A stretch of 64,000 bases of DNA from Chromobacterium violaceum ATCC 12472. GTDB lineage: Bacteria > Pseudomonadota > Gammaproteobacteria > Burkholderiales > Chromobacteriaceae. The notes under the pieces were generated by a model that was not told the origin of the DNA, searched no databases, and worked only from the letters and a program-made list of their open reading frames with translations. Positions 11,159 through 20,646 of the stretch are shown here, in pieces. Where the stretch lies: contig NC_005085.1 of the NCBI RefSeq assembly GCF_000007705.1, forward strand, positions 248,001-312,000. The letters are read 5' to 3'. The translations under genes and the position numbers were made by a program. Within the stretch, counting starts at the first letter, position 1. Each line of letters starts with the position of its first letter.

Positions 11159-12502
11159 ATGATCAGCCTGTTCAAACCCGCGCCACACCTTCCCCCGCTG
11201 CCCGACGCGCAGCAGCACGGCCTGTACCGCCGGCTGCGCTGGCAGATCTTCCTCGGCATTTTCATCGGCTACGCCGGCTACTACCTGGTCCGCAAGAATT
11301 TCTCGCTGGCCATGCCTTATCTGGTAGAGCAGGGCTTTTCGCGCGGCGACCTCGGCTTCGCGATGTCCGGCGTCGCCATCGCCTACGGCCTGTCCAAGTT
11401 CCTGATGGGCGCGGTGTCCGACCGCTCCAACCCGCGCGTGTTCCTGTCCGCCGGCTTGGTGCTGTCCGCCGCCGTGTTCCTGCTGATGGGCTTCGCGCCG
11501 TGGGCCACTTCCAGCGTCGGCGTCATGTTCGTGCTGCTGTTCCTCAACGGCTGGTTTCAGGGCATGGGCTGGCCGGCCTGCGGCCGCACCATGGTGCACT
11601 GGTGGTCGCAGAAGGAGCGCGGCGGTGTGGTGTCGATCTGGAACTGCGCGCACAACGTCGGCGGCGGCCTGATCGGCCCGCTGTTCATCCTGGGCATGGG
11701 CTGGTTCAACGACTGGCGCGCCGCCTTCTACGTGCCGGCCGCCGCCGCGATCGGCGTCGCCGTCTTCGCCTGGCTGACCATGCGCGACACGCCGCAGTCT
11801 TGCGGCCTGCCGCCGGTGGAGGCTTACCGGAACGACTACCCGGAAGACTACAGCGACAAGCATGAGCAGGAGCTGACCGCGCGCGAAATCTTCCGCAAAT
11901 ACATCCTGCCCAACAAGCTGCTGTGGTACATCGCGCTGGCCAACGTCTTCATCTACCTGCTGCGCTACGGCGTGCTGGACTGGGCGCCGACCTATCTGAA
12001 GGAGGTCAAGCACTTCTCGGTCGACAAGTCGTCGTGGGCCTACTTCCTGTACGAGTGGGCCGGCATTCCCGGCACGCTGCTATGCGGCTGGATGTCGGAC
12101 AAGCTGTTCCGCGGCAACCGCGGCGCCACCGGCGTGTTCTTCATGGCGCTGGTGACCCTGGCCACCGTGGTCTACTGGCTGAACCCGGCCGGCAACCCCA
12201 CCGTGGACATGCTGGCGCTGATCGCCATCGGCTTCCTGATCTACGGCCCGGTGATGCTGGTGGGCCTGCACGCGCTGGAGCTGGCGCCCAAGAAGGCCGC
12301 CGGCACCGCCGCCGGCTTCACCGGCCTGTTCGGCTACCTGGGCGGCTCGGTGGCCGCCAACGCGGTGGTGGGCTACACCGTCGACCATTTCGGCTGGGAC
12401 GGCGGCTTCGCGTTGCTGATCGGCTCCTGCGTCGCCGCCATCGTGCTGCTGGCGCTGACCACCTGGCATGGCCATCAACAGGGCAAGCTGGCTTCGGCTT
12501 GA
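11159..12502 (+). CDS. glpT: glycerol-3-phosphate:phosphate antiporter
   Basis: 447 aa, a 12-segment major-facilitator protein of the organophosphate:phosphate antiporter family. The GlpT signature region is present: [19 protein letters not shown], then [19 protein letters not shown]. It imports glycerol 3-phosphate in exchange for phosphate, feeding GlpD directly. GGAAAGAAG precedes the ATG at 11159; a longer reading to 11084 has no homologous N-terminus. It follows the glpF terminator, so it should have its own promoter. Confidence 0.95.
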   Translation: MISLFKPAPHLPPLPDAQQHGLYRRLRWQIFLGIFIGYAGYYLVRKNFSLAMPYLVEQGFSRGDLGFAMSGVAIAYGLSKFLMGAVSDRSNPRVFLSAGLVLSAAVFLLMGFAPWATSSVGVMFVLLFLNGWFQGMGWPACGRTMVHWWSQKERGGVVSIWNCAHNVGGGLIGPLFILGMGWFNDWRAAFYVPAAAAIGVAVFAWLTMRDTPQSCGLPPVEAYRNDYPEDYSDKHEQELTAREIFRKYILPNKLLWYIALANVFIYLLRYGVLDWAPTYLKEVKHFSVDKSSWAYFLYEWAGIPGTLLCGWMSDKLFRGNRGATGVFFMALVTLATVVYWLNPAGNPTVDMLALIAIGFLIYGPVMLVGLHALELAPKKAAGTAAGFTGLFGYLGGSVAANAVVGYTVDHFGWDGGFALLIGSCVAAIVLLALTTWHGHQQGKLASA

Positions 12503-12511
12503 GCATGAAGG

Positions 12512-12538
12512 GCGCGGCCGGCCAGTCGGCGGCCGCGC
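12512..12538 (+). other. GC-rich hairpin after glpT
   Basis: A perfect 9-bp stem GCGCGGCCG/CGGCCGCGC 10 bp past the glpT stop. It is followed by A-rich rather than T-rich sequence, so it may be a weak or rho-assisted 3' end rather than a classic terminator. Confidence 0.5.
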
Positions 12539-12578
12539 GAAAACCCATTTGCACACATAAAACGCGCAAAATAAAACT

Positions 12579-12616
12579 AAAAACGAAAATGACATGTTGT
12601 ATTCAGGTTCGTTTTT
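12579..12616. promoter_or_regulatory. inverted-repeat operator upstream of glpD (candidate GlpR site)
   Basis: Arms AAAAACGAA (12579-12587) and TTCGTTTTT (12608-12616) are exact reverse complements, with centres 29 bp apart, about three helical turns. The site ends 58 bp before glpD and overlaps a weak -35/-10 pair (TTGCAC at 12549, TAAAAC at 12572, 17-bp spacer). The same core occurs at the glpK promoter. Confidence 0.6.
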
Positions 12617-12673
12617 AATTATTCTGGGTAGTAAAGCTGGCGAGGCCAGCCTGGACTTTAAGCGAGGTATGCG

Positions 12674-14185
12674 GTGGAAACTTACGATCTGGTAATCATA
12701 GGCGGCGGCATCAACGGCGCGGGCATCGCGCGCGACGCCGCCGGGCGCGGCCTGTCGGTGCTGCTGTGCGAAAAGGACGACCTGGCCTCGCACACGTCGT
12801 CGGCCAGCACCAAGCTGATCCACGGCGGCCTGCGCTACCTGGAATATTACGAGTTCGGCCTGGTGCGCAAGGCGCTGCAGGAGCGCGAGGTGCTGCTGAA
12901 AGCCGCGCCGCACATCATCTGGCCGCTGCGCTTCGTGATGCCGCACGCGCGCGACCAGCGCCCGGAGTGGATGATCCGCGCCGGCCTGTTCCTGTACGAC
13001 CACCTGGCGAAACGCGAAGTGCTGCCGGGTTCGGAAACCGTCAGTTTCGCCAGGCACCCGTCGGGCGCGCCGCTGAAGGACGCGTTCAAGCGCGGCTTCG
13101 TCTATTCCGACGGCTGGGTGCAGGACGCGCGGCTGGTGGTGCTGAACGCGATGGACGCCGCCGAGCACGGCGCGAAAATCCATGTCCGCACCGCCTGTGT
13201 CGCCGCCCGCCGCGACGGCGAGCACTGGCTGGCCACGCTGGAGCGCGAGGACGGCAGCCGCTTCGAGGTCCGCGCCCGCGCGCTGGTCAACGCCGCCGGA
13301 CCATGGGTGCAGAGCCTGATCGAGGACAAGCTGGCGATGCCGTCCAGCAAGTCCATCCGCCTGGTCAAGGGCAGCCACATCGTGGTGAAGAAGATTTTCG
13401 ACCACCCGTTTGCCTACATCTTCCAGAACCCGGACAAGCGCATCATCTTCGCCATCCCGTACGAAAAGGACTTCACGCTGATCGGCACCACCGACGTCGA
13501 ATACCACGGCGATCCAGCCCAGGTGGCGATTGACGGCGACGAAATCAATTATCTGTGCGAGATGAGCAACCGCTATTTCCACAGCCAGATCACGCCCGCC
13601 GACGTGCTGTCCACCTATTCCGGCGTGCGCCCGCTGCTGGACGACGCGTCCGACAACGCGTCCAGCGTCACCCGCGACTACGCGCTGGAAATGGACCTGA
13701 AGGGCGCGCCGCTGCTGTCGGTGTTCGGCGGCAAGATCACCACCTTCCGCAAGCTGGCGGAAGAGGCGGTGGACAAGATCGCGCCGCTGCTCGGCTGCGG
13801 CCAGGCCACCTGGACCGCCGGCGCGCCGCTGCCGGGCGGCGACATGCCGGGAGCCGATTTCGGCCGCTTCCTGCAAGGCCTGCGCCAGCGCCATCCGTGG
13901 CTGCCGGAAGCGCTTGCCGAGCGCTGGGCGCGCGCCTACGGCACCCGCGTCGGCAAGCTGATCGGCAAGGCGGACAGCCTGGCCGGCCTGGGCAAGGAAG
14001 TGCTGCCGGGCCTGTACGAGGCCGAGCTGGCCTACTTGGCGGACGCCGAGTGGGCGACCCGCAGCGAGGACATCCTGTGGCGTCGCTCCAAGCTCAAGCT
14101 GCACCTGCCGGCCAACGCCGCCGAGGTGGTGGACGCCTGGCTGGCCGCGCGCGCGCAGCCGCCGCGCGAGGCGCTGAGCGCCTGA
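12674..14185 (+). CDS. glpD: aerobic glycerol-3-phosphate dehydrogenase
   Basis: 503 aa FAD-dependent membrane-associated enzyme that oxidises glycerol 3-phosphate to dihydroxyacetone phosphate and passes electrons to quinone. The N-terminal FAD dinucleotide-binding motif is LVIIGGGINGAGIARDAAGR, followed by STKLIHGGLRYLEYYEFGLV, a family hallmark. The start is GTG at 12674 with GAGG 6 nt upstream. With glpK, glpF and glpT it completes glycerol and G3P catabolism into glycolysis. A terminator follows. Confidence 0.97.
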   Translation: METYDLVIIGGGINGAGIARDAAGRGLSVLLCEKDDLASHTSSASTKLIHGGLRYLEYYEFGLVRKALQEREVLLKAAPHIIWPLRFVMPHARDQRPEWMIRAGLFLYDHLAKREVLPGSETVSFARHPSGAPLKDAFKRGFVYSDGWVQDARLVVLNAMDAAEHGAKIHVRTACVAARRDGEHWLATLEREDGSRFEVRARALVNAAGPWVQSLIEDKLAMPSSKSIRLVKGSHIVVKKIFDHPFAYIFQNPDKRIIFAIPYEKDFTLIGTTDVEYHGDPAQVAIDGDEINYLCEMSNRYFHSQITPADVLSTYSGVRPLLDDASDNASSVTRDYALEMDLKGAPLLSVFGGKITTFRKLAEEAVDKIAPLLGCGQATWTAGAPLPGGDMPGADFGRFLQGLRQRHPWLPEALAERWARAYGTRVGKLIGKADSLAGLGKEVLPGLYEAELAYLADAEWATRSEDILWRRSKLKLHLPANAAEVVDAWLAARAQPPREALSA

Positions 14186-14204
14186 TTTTCGCGCCTTGTC
14201 GATT

Positions 14205-14228
14205 CAAGCCCGGCCACGCCGGGCTTTT
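14205..14228 (+). terminator. terminator after glpD
   Basis: A 9-bp stem AAGCCCGGC/GCCGGGCTT with a 3-nt loop and five consecutive T from the stem end. It sits between convergent glpD and the C58 protease gene. Confidence 0.85.
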
Positions 14229-14236
14229 TGCTTGGC

Positions 14237-15184
14237 TTACTCGATATCGGCCAGCTCGGCCATCCGCGTCGGCGCCGGCGGGACGCCCGGGTCGAGCTTC
14301 AGTTCGGTCAGCATGAACGGCGGCTTGTGGCCCTCGGCCAGCAGGAAGGCGGCGACGAAGTCGTCGAAGCGGCGCTTGTCCTGGAAGCTGGCCATGCCGT
14401 AGTTGGGCTCGAAGAAGCTGTAGGTTCCGCCGCGGCTGGACATGGCCATCGTATGTTCGGTGGTGCGGAACACCAGCGCGCCGTCGTCGTGCGCGGGTAG
14501 ACGCGCGCATAGCTGGCGCTCGGCCGGCGTCGCGCCGGGATTGAGGATGTCCACGCTGGCATCCATGCCGTTGCGCTTGCCCCAGCCATCGACCGCCTGC
14601 AGGTAGTTGCTCATGTCCTGCTTGGGACTGCCGGTGTTGGCGAACTGGCTGAACTGGAAGTCCTGCATCTTCTTGAGCTGGTTGAGCAGAGGAATGCGCG
14701 ATTGGCTGAGCGCAGACGGCGTCGCGTCGCCGCGCGGGCCGCGCGCCAGGCTGTCGCTGGCGGCCACCCGGGCTATCCAATCCAGCGTGTTCGCGCCGTT
14801 GCCGGTTTTCAGCTGTTCCTCGGCCCAGGCATAAGACAGGCCGTTGCACACGCCCTCCTTCATGTCGGTCAGGCCCAGCTTGGCCAAATCGGCGCGGCAG
14901 GGCGTCAGCACCGCCAGCTTCTGGTCGAATACCAGCTTCTGGTCCGCGCCGCCCTGAGCGTTCAGCGTTTTCTCGAAGGGATTGGCCAGCAGCATGCGCA
15001 TGCGGTCCAGCAGGCCGCCGCCGCCGTGGCGGCTGACCATGGCCGGTTGGAAGCCTGGCGCGCCGACAGGCGTGTTGCCCAGCGCGCGGACGCGGGTTGC
15101 CAGCGCGGATGCCGAGGCGTTGGTCGCATCTTGGCGCAGGGTTGAGAGGCCGGATGTCTGGATCATGGGGGAGTGCACGCGCAT
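14237..15184 (-). CDS. YopT-type (peptidase C58) cysteine protease, candidate type III effector
   Basis: 315 aa from the ATG at 15184, preceded by AAGGA; 36 more codons are open upstream without a better start. C58 features: the nucleophile in GVCNGLSYAW (C113), the histidine in TTEHTMAM (H244), and EPNYG, where the family has DPN. The third catalytic position is therefore Glu (E259) instead of Asp, at the family's His-to-acid spacing of 15. YopT and AvrPphB are injected proteases that cut host proteins. The first 35 residues are Ser/Thr/Ala-rich and uncharged, like a type III secretion signal, and there is no Sec signal. No chaperone or secretion gene is adjacent. Effector status is inference. 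Confidence 0.7.
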   Translation of the reverse strand: MRVHSPMIQTSGLSTLRQDATNASASALATRVRALGNTPVGAPGFQPAMVSRHGGGGLLDRMRMLLANPFEKTLNAQGGADQKLVFDQKLAVLTPCRADLAKLGLTDMKEGVCNGLSYAWAEEQLKTGNGANTLDWIARVAASDSLARGPRGDATPSALSQSRIPLLNQLKKMQDFQFSQFANTGSPKQDMSNYLQAVDGWGKRNGMDASVDILNPGATPAERQLCARLPAHDDGALVFRTTEHTMAMSSRGGTYSFFEPNYGMASFQDKRRFDDFVAAFLLAEGHKPPFMLTELKLDPGVPPAPTRMAELADIE

Positions 15185-15422
15185 GACGAAGTCCTTCGGT
15201 GTTGATGGCCGCAGTGTCCGTCCTTGGATCTGGCGGGTCTTGCAGATTTCGCTGCCGGGCAAGCCGTTCACTGGCGCGTTGTCGGACTGCATTGCGTCGA
15301 CCTTGCATGGATGCGCGACGTCAACATCAGCGTTACAGGCCCTAATGCCCCATTAAAAGCTTTCGTTTCACGTCCGGCGGCGGCTTGGCTAGCATGGTGC
15401 CGATGCGATCGAAGGAGTCGAC

Positions 15423-16079
15423 ATGCGTGTGGCTTTGAGCCCGGCCCTGCTGGACAGGCTGCCGGAAATGGAAGTGAGCGGGCTGCTGGCCCTGGACCTG
15501 GATGCCGCCGCCTTGCCGGCCGCCGTGCCGTCGTTGCCGGCGCAGGAAGCGGACCTGGACGCGCTGCTGCGGCGCTGGAAGACAATCTACCGGGCGCTGC
15601 CCGGCGACAAGAAGGCGCGCTGCTCGCTGGAATACCTGGTGAAGGCGGCGCAAAACGGCAAGCTGCGCAGCATCCTGCCGCTGGTGGATCTGTACAACCA
15701 GGCGTCGCTGATCAGCCTGGCGCCGTTCGGCGGCGAGGACGTCGACAAGCTGGGCGGCGAGCTGACGCTGGATCTGGCGCGCGGCGACGAGCGCTTCCTG
15801 CCGCTGGGCCGCGCCGAGGCCGAGCGGCCGCAGCCGGGCGAGGCGGTGTGGCTGAACGGCGAGCGCGAGGTGGTGTGCCGCAGCCTGAACTGGCTGGAAT
15901 CGGAGCGTTTCAAGCTGACGGCGGGCTGCCGCAACGCGGTGTTCGTCAGCGAGCGGCCGGACGCGGGTTTCCCGTCCGGCGAGGCGGGCATGGACTGGCT
16001 GCAGGAGAAGCTGGCGCCGCATGCCGGCCGCTTGCTGCGTTTTCGGCTTGACGCCGGGCGGCCGGATTTCGCCGGCTGA
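15423..16079 (+). CDS. B3/B4 tRNA-synthetase-like domain protein
   Basis: 218 aa resembling the free-standing B3/4 domain found in phenylalanyl-tRNA synthetase beta chains: ARCSLEYLVKAAQNGKLRSI and SILPLVDLYNQASLISLAPFGGEDVDKL are typical. Stand-alone members are proposed to edit or bind aminoacyl-tRNA, but the role is not settled. AAGGAG lies just before the ATG. It is divergent from the C58 gene and convergent with the chemoreceptor. Confidence 0.75.
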   Translation: MRVALSPALLDRLPEMEVSGLLALDLDAAALPAAVPSLPAQEADLDALLRRWKTIYRALPGDKKARCSLEYLVKAAQNGKLRSILPLVDLYNQASLISLAPFGGEDVDKLGGELTLDLARGDERFLPLGRAEAERPQPGEAVWLNGEREVVCRSLNWLESERFKLTAGCRNAVFVSERPDAGFPSGEAGMDWLQEKLAPHAGRLLRFRLDAGRPDFAG

Positions 16080-16083
16080 GGCC

Positions 16084-17706
16084 TCACAGGCGGAATTTGC
16101 CCGCCATCTCCTGCATGCGCGTGGACAGGCCGTTCAGGCTCTGCACCGCGCCGTGCAGCTCGCCGGCGGCCTGGGAATTGTCGGCCACCATTTGCGCCAC
16201 CGTTTCGAAACGCTGGGCGATGCTGTTGCAGACGCTCTTCTGTTCCGAAATGGCGTCGCGGATCTGGCCGACGCCGCCGCTGGCTTCCTGCACGCTGTCG
16301 TTGGCTGCCTGCAGATTGGCCATCACCGTTTCCATGGTGTCGCGGCTCTGCCGGGTGGCGTCCAGTCCGCTTTGCACCGTCGAGCCGACCGACTGCGCGT
16401 TCTGGCTCAACTGCTCGGTCACCTCCTTGATCTCGCTGGCCGCCTTGGCCGAATTCTCCGCCAGCTTGCGCACTTCGTCGGCCACCACGGCGAAGCCGCG
16501 GCCCATCTCGCCGGCGCGCGCCGCCTCGATCGCCGCGTTCAGCGCCAGCAGATTGGTCTGTTCGGCGATGTCGCGGATCTGGGCGGTCAACAGGCCGATG
16601 GCCTGGGTGCTGTCGCGGAAGGCCTGCGACGCCTGGTCCACCTGGCCCATCACCGTGTCTATGGTTTCCGCCTGGCGGCGCAGCCGCGCCACCTCGTCCA
16701 GGCCGTCGCGGGTTTTCTGCGCGCTATGGCGCGAATCGTCGCTGATGCGGGCGGTCTGGTCGGCGATGGTGTCCACGCTGGTGGCCATCTCCTCAAGCGA
16801 GGCGGCGTTGCCGGCGATCGCGTCGTTCTGGGTCTCCGCGCCTTGCGCCAGCGCCTGGGCGGAGCGGCCCAGCTCCTGGCTGGTGCCGCCCACTTGGCGG
16901 GCGGCGTTGAGCAGTTCCCCTATCAGCGCGCCCAGGTGGGTACGCACCGTTTCGCTGCAGGCGGCGATGCGGCCGATCTCGTCCATCCGACCGGGTTGGA
17001 ACGGCCGGGTGAAGTCGCCGTCGGCCAGCCGGGTCAGGTTGGCGACCACCTCGCGGGCGCGGCGGATGATGGTGGCGTTGACGTAGTAGAGGAAGAAGCC
17101 CAGACCCAGCACGGTGCCGGCGGCCATGGCGACGCCCACCCGCCATAGCGCGGAGTCGGCGCTGCTTTCGGCTGCGGCGGCGTTGGCCTTGGCGCGCTTG
17201 GCCAGCAGTTCGCTGGCCTGGGTCAGCAGCTCGGTCGGCGGCCGGTCCATGCCGGCCACCTGCTTGTCGCCCACCTTGAAGTCGGCGCCGGCCTGCTTGT
17301 AGGCGTCCAGCCCTTTGCGGTAGTCGTCGCCCATTTTCTGGTGGGCGGCGACGAATTGCTGCAGCAGTTGCCGCGCCTGGGGATCGGTCGCCGACGCGGC
17401 CAGCGCGTTGCCCTCGTCGCGGACCTGTTGTTCCTTCTTCTCGAAATTGCCCCAGTACTTGGCCAGCTTGGCCGGATCCTGCCCGCGCAACAGGGTGTCC
17501 TTCCACTCCTGCACCTGCTTCTTGAAATCCACTTGCATGATCAGCACCTGCTGCACGCTTTGCTGGTCGGCGGCCACCTGGTCGCGGAAGGCGCGGATGC
17601 TGCCCCACAGCTGGTACAGCGAGAACAGCGACGCGCACAGCAGGATGGCGATCACCAGGCCGACGATGGCGGCCAGCTGTCCGGCCAGCGAAGTTTGACG
17701 ATCCAT
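16084..17706 (-). CDS. methyl-accepting chemotaxis protein
   Basis: 540 aa. TM1 at about residues 9-30, a helical periplasmic domain at 31-185 of the four-helix-bundle kind, TM2 at about 190-210, HAMP to about 265, then a cytoplasmic coiled-coil signalling domain. The hairpin tip includes [20 protein letters not shown], then [17 protein letters not shown], where Met replaces the usual Gln. There is no C-terminal CheR-binding pentapeptide. GGAGG precedes the ATG. The ligand is unknown. The DnaA-box array lies directly upstream. Confidence 0.93.
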   Translation of the reverse strand: MDRQTSLAGQLAAIVGLVIAILLCASLFSLYQLWGSIRAFRDQVAADQQSVQQVLIMQVDFKKQVQEWKDTLLRGQDPAKLAKYWGNFEKKEQQVRDEGNALAASATDPQARQLLQQFVAAHQKMGDDYRKGLDAYKQAGADFKVGDKQVAGMDRPPTELLTQASELLAKRAKANAAAAESSADSALWRVGVAMAAGTVLGLGFFLYYVNATIIRRAREVVANLTRLADGDFTRPFQPGRMDEIGRIAACSETVRTHLGALIGELLNAARQVGGTSQELGRSAQALAQGAETQNDAIAGNAASLEEMATSVDTIADQTARISDDSRHSAQKTRDGLDEVARLRRQAETIDTVMGQVDQASQAFRDSTQAIGLLTAQIRDIAEQTNLLALNAAIEAARAGEMGRGFAVVADEVRKLAENSAKAASEIKEVTEQLSQNAQSVGSTVQSGLDATRQSRDTMETVMANLQAANDSVQEASGGVGQIRDAISEQKSVCNSIAQRFETVAQMVADNSQAAGELHGAVQSLNGLSTRMQEMAGKFRL

Positions 17707-17835
17707 GCGACCCTCCAGGCAAGAACGATTCTGTTCTAGTTGTAGGGTAGATCAGGATGTCTTACGAATATTTACGTATTCATTTCAAGCACTTTCCGCC
17801 CATCAAGCGGCGCTGACGGGGCGCCATCCCCGGGC

Positions 17836-17961
17836 TATGGACAAGTCGGCGCGCCGCCGTTGCTTGTGGATAAGCATATCCTGTCGCACGGCGGCGGATT
17901 GGCGCGCCCTGGCGGGCGCGTATTGTGGATAAGTCTGCGGCTCGAACATGCCTGTGGATAA
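17836..17961 (-). promoter_or_regulatory. DnaA-box array
   Basis: Three perfect consensus boxes TTATCCACA, all on the - strand (17865-17873, 17924-17932, 17953-17961), plus a two-mismatch box TTGTCCATA (17836-17844). Start-to-start distances are 29, 59 and 29 bp, so all lie on one face of the helix in the same orientation. The array fills most of the 302-bp gap between a chemoreceptor gene and a transport ATPase gene, and an AT-richer stretch lies at 17755-17795. No dnaA, dnaN, parAB or gid genes are near, so this is more likely a DnaA-titrating, reactivating or regulated site than oriC itself. Confidence 0.65.
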
Positions 17962-18008
17962 AGCACGCTGAATGTTTCGAACGGCGGGTGACGCGCCCGC
18001 CTTCCGCC

Positions 18009-19127
18009 TCACGCGATCAGCTCGGCCTCCGGCAGCGCCGCCGGGTCCGCCCGCCGCGCGATGGCCAGCCCGCCGCCGTCGAACAAGTGGCAGTGGCGCG
18101 GGTCCGGCGCCAGGAAGCGGCGCTCGCCGGGACGCGGCTCGGGCTCGTGGCCGGGCAGCTTCAGCGCGATGGTCTCGCCCTCGCCTTCGTGGCGCAGATA
18201 GACGATCTGCTGGTCGCCCAGATGCTCGACCAGCTGCACCGTCGTCGGCAGGCCGGACTCGGCGAAGTACAGGTGCTCGGCGCGCACCCCCAGCGTCAGC
18301 GGGCCATCGCCGGCGCCGGCCAGCGGCAGCGTCAGCCGGCAGTGTCCGGGCAGCTCCAGCTCCACGCCGTTGGCGTGCTGGTCCAGCGCCTGCGCCGGGA
18401 TGAAGTTCATCTTCGGCGAACCGAGGAAGCCGGCGACGAAGCGGTTGGCCGGGCGGTTGTACAGATCCAGCGGCGTGCCCACCTGCTCGATGCGGCCGGC
18501 GTTGAACACCGCGATGCGGTGGCCCATGGTCATCGCCTCCACCTGGTCGTGGGTGACGTAGATCATGGTGCTGCCCAGCTCCTGGTGCAGCCGCGCCAGC
18601 TCGATCCGCATCTGCACCCTGAGCGCGGCGTCCAGGTTGGACAGGGGCTCGTCGAACAAGAACACGCCGGGCTTCCTGACGATGGCGCGGCCGATGGCGA
18701 CGCGCTGGCGCTGGCCGCCGGACAGGGCCTTGGGCTTGCGCTCCAGCAGGTGTTCGATCTGCAGCGTCTGCGCCGCGCGCCGCACCGCGGCGTCGATCTC
18801 CGCCTTGCTCTTGCCGGCCAGCTTCAGGCTGAAGGCCATGTTGTCGCGCACCGTCATGTGCGGGTACAGCGCGTAGCTCTGGAACACCATCGCCAGGCCG
18901 CGCTTGGCCGGCTCGATGTCGTTGGCCAGCCTGTCGTCTATCCACAATTCGCCGGCGCTGATGTCCTCCAGCCCGGCGATCATCCGCATCATCGTCGATT
19001 TGCCGCAGCCGGACGGGCCGACGAAGACCATGAATTCGCCGTCGCGGATGTCCAGGCTGACGTCGTGGATCACGGCGTTGCCGTCGTCGTACACCTTGCG
19101 GATGTTCTTCAGCGAGAGTCTGGACAT
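18009..19127 (-). CDS. sugar ABC transporter ATPase (MalK/UgpC/MsiK type)
   Basis: 372 aa. Walker [10 protein letters not shown] (37-45), the Q-loop in [14 protein letters not shown], signature LSGGQ (135-139), Walker B FLFDEP and the switch His in YVTHDQ. The C-terminal 130 residues form the TOBE/OB regulatory domain of CUT1 ATPases. It is the last gene of the porin-to-ATPase operon, one base after the GH3 stop. Such ATPases can energise several sugar permeases. Here it should serve the permeases at 20643-22382. Confidence 0.93.
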   Translation of the reverse strand: MSRLSLKNIRKVYDDGNAVIHDVSLDIRDGEFMVFVGPSGCGKSTMMRMIAGLEDISAGELWIDDRLANDIEPAKRGLAMVFQSYALYPHMTVRDNMAFSLKLAGKSKAEIDAAVRRAAQTLQIEHLLERKPKALSGGQRQRVAIGRAIVRKPGVFLFDEPLSNLDAALRVQMRIELARLHQELGSTMIYVTHDQVEAMTMGHRIAVFNAGRIEQVGTPLDLYNRPANRFVAGFLGSPKMNFIPAQALDQHANGVELELPGHCRLTLPLAGAGDGPLTLGVRAEHLYFAESGLPTTVQLVEHLGDQQIVYLRHEGEGETIALKLPGHEPEPRPGERRFLAPDPRHCHLFDGGGLAIARRADPAALPEAELIA

Positions 19128-19128
19128 C

Positions 19129-20646
19129 TCATTGCTCCTGATAAGGTTGGCCCAGCGCCACCGGCAGGCGGCCGGCGGCGGCGATCTCGCCGGCCAGGCA
19201 GCGGCTGGCCGCGAAGAGCGCGGCGTCGGCGAAGCCGTAGCTGATCAAGGCCGGCGCGGCGATGTCGGCGGCGGCGTAGGGGTTCCATAATGCCAGATGC
19301 AAGTCCGGTTTCCAGCTTTGCTGTTCGCGCTGTCCGTAGCGCTCGCGGGTGGTGGAGGCCAGCACGGTGAACAGGCCGTCTTGCGGCAGGGTGGACCAGT
19401 CGAGCATGGCGCGCTCCTGGAAACGGACGACCTCCAGCGCGTGGCGCCGGGACAGCGCGGCGATCAGCGCATCTGCCGCCAGCCCTTCCTCGGACACGCC
19501 GTCGGACGGCGCCTGGTCCTGCACCACCAGCCGCAGCCGCTGGCCGGCCGCCAGCGTCGGGATCTCGCCGCGGGCGGTCAGCGCGCGGGTCCAGGCGTCG
19601 GCGAACAGCGCCTCGTCGGCCGCGCGCCGTTCGGCTGGGTAGCCGCAATCGTTGCGGCTGGGATAGCGGCGGATCAGCGCGTCCACCCGCGCGGCGGCCT
19701 CTTCCAGCCGCGCCTGCGCCAGTTCGCCGTTTCGCAGGGCGGCGCGCAGCGCGTCGAAACTGGCTTCCATCTCGTCGGCGAATTGCAGCACCAGCGCCAG
19801 GTCCGCCCCGGCTTTCAGCGTCTGCACCGCGCCGGCCGGCTGGCCCCAGCGCTCGCGTATCGCCCGCATGTTCAGCGCGTCGGTGATGGCCACGCCGCGA
19901 AAGCCTAGCTCGCGCCGCAGCAGGCCGGTGAGGATGGCCGGCGACAGCGTGGCCGGCCAGTCGGCGTCCAGCGCCGGGAAGCGGATGTGGGCGCTCATCA
20001 GCGCCGGCGCGTGGGCGGACAGCGCCTTGAACGGCGCCAGCTCGTAGTCGCGCAGCTCGGCCTGCGGCTTGTCCACCACCGGCAGGTCGAGGTGGGAGTC
20101 GGTATGGGTGTCGCCATGGCCGGGGAAGTGCTTGACGCAGCAGGCGACGCCCTCGGCCAGGTGGCCTTCCATCCAGGCGCGGGCCAGGGCGGCGGCGCGC
20201 GCCGGATCGGCGCCGAAGGAGCGCTCGCCTATCACCGGATTGGCCGGATTGTTGTTCAGGTCCAGCACCGGCGCGAAGTTCCAGTTGACGCCCAGGCTCT
20301 TGAGGCCGCGCGCCACCGCGCCGCCGACCCGGCGCGCCAGCGCCTCGTCGCCGACGGCGGCCAGCGCCATCGCCGCCGGGGCCTGCGGCAGGAAGCGGGT
20401 GCGCATCACCGCGCCGCCTTCCTGGTCGATGCCGATCAGGACATCGTGGCCCAGCGCGCATTTCAGGTCCGCCACCAGCCGGCGGGTGGAGGCCGCGTCC
20501 GGCACATTGCGGCGGAACAGGCAGACGGCGCGCACGCGCATCCTCTGCAGCCGCGCCGCTTCTTCTTCGGTCAATACCGGGCCTGCCACGTCCACCATCA
20601 GGCAGCGGCCGGCCAGCTGGTCCAGTCGTTCGTCGCTCAGGGTCAT
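19129..20646 (-). CDS. GH3 beta-N-acetylglucosaminidase
   Basis: 505 aa glycoside hydrolase family 3. The general acid/base Asp-His motif is [18 protein letters not shown] (172-189, with D183/H185), which marks the NagZ/N-acetylglucosaminidase branch. The likely nucleophile is D256 in ITDALNM. There is no signal peptide, so it acts in the cytoplasm. It is longer than NagZ (about 340 aa), with an extra C-terminal domain of about 170 residues. Its ATG overlaps the permease stop (ATGA), so it is co-translated with the transporter. It should cleave imported chitooligosaccharides to GlcNAc. A muropeptide role is the alternative. Confidence 0.88.
   Translation of the reverse strand: MTLSDERLDQLAGRCLMVDVAGPVLTEEEAARLQRMRVRAVCLFRRNVPDAASTRRLVADLKCALGHDVLIGIDQEGGAVMRTRFLPQAPAAMALAAVGDEALARRVGGAVARGLKSLGVNWNFAPVLDLNNNPANPVIGERSFGADPARAAALARAWMEGHLAEGVACCVKHFPGHGDTHTDSHLDLPVVDKPQAELRDYELAPFKALSAHAPALMSAHIRFPALDADWPATLSPAILTGLLRRELGFRGVAITDALNMRAIRERWGQPAGAVQTLKAGADLALVLQFADEMEASFDALRAALRNGELAQARLEEAAARVDALIRRYPSRNDCGYPAERRAADEALFADAWTRALTARGEIPTLAAGQRLRLVVQDQAPSDGVSEEGLAADALIAALSRRHALEVVRFQERAMLDWSTLPQDGLFTVLASTTRERYGQREQQSWKPDLHLALWNPYAAADIAAPALISYGFADAALFAASRCLAGEIAAAGRLPVALGQPYQEQ

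Noticed and set aside
17707-18008. Chromosomal replication origin (oriC)
   Set aside because: DnaA boxes are present, but dnaA, dnaN, gyrB, rpmH, gid and par genes are all absent nearby and no clear 13-mer AT repeats are seen, so I call only a DnaA-box array.
18944-18952. CTATCCACA as a further DnaA box
   Set aside because: One mismatch, isolated, and inside the ATPase coding region about 1 kb from the array.
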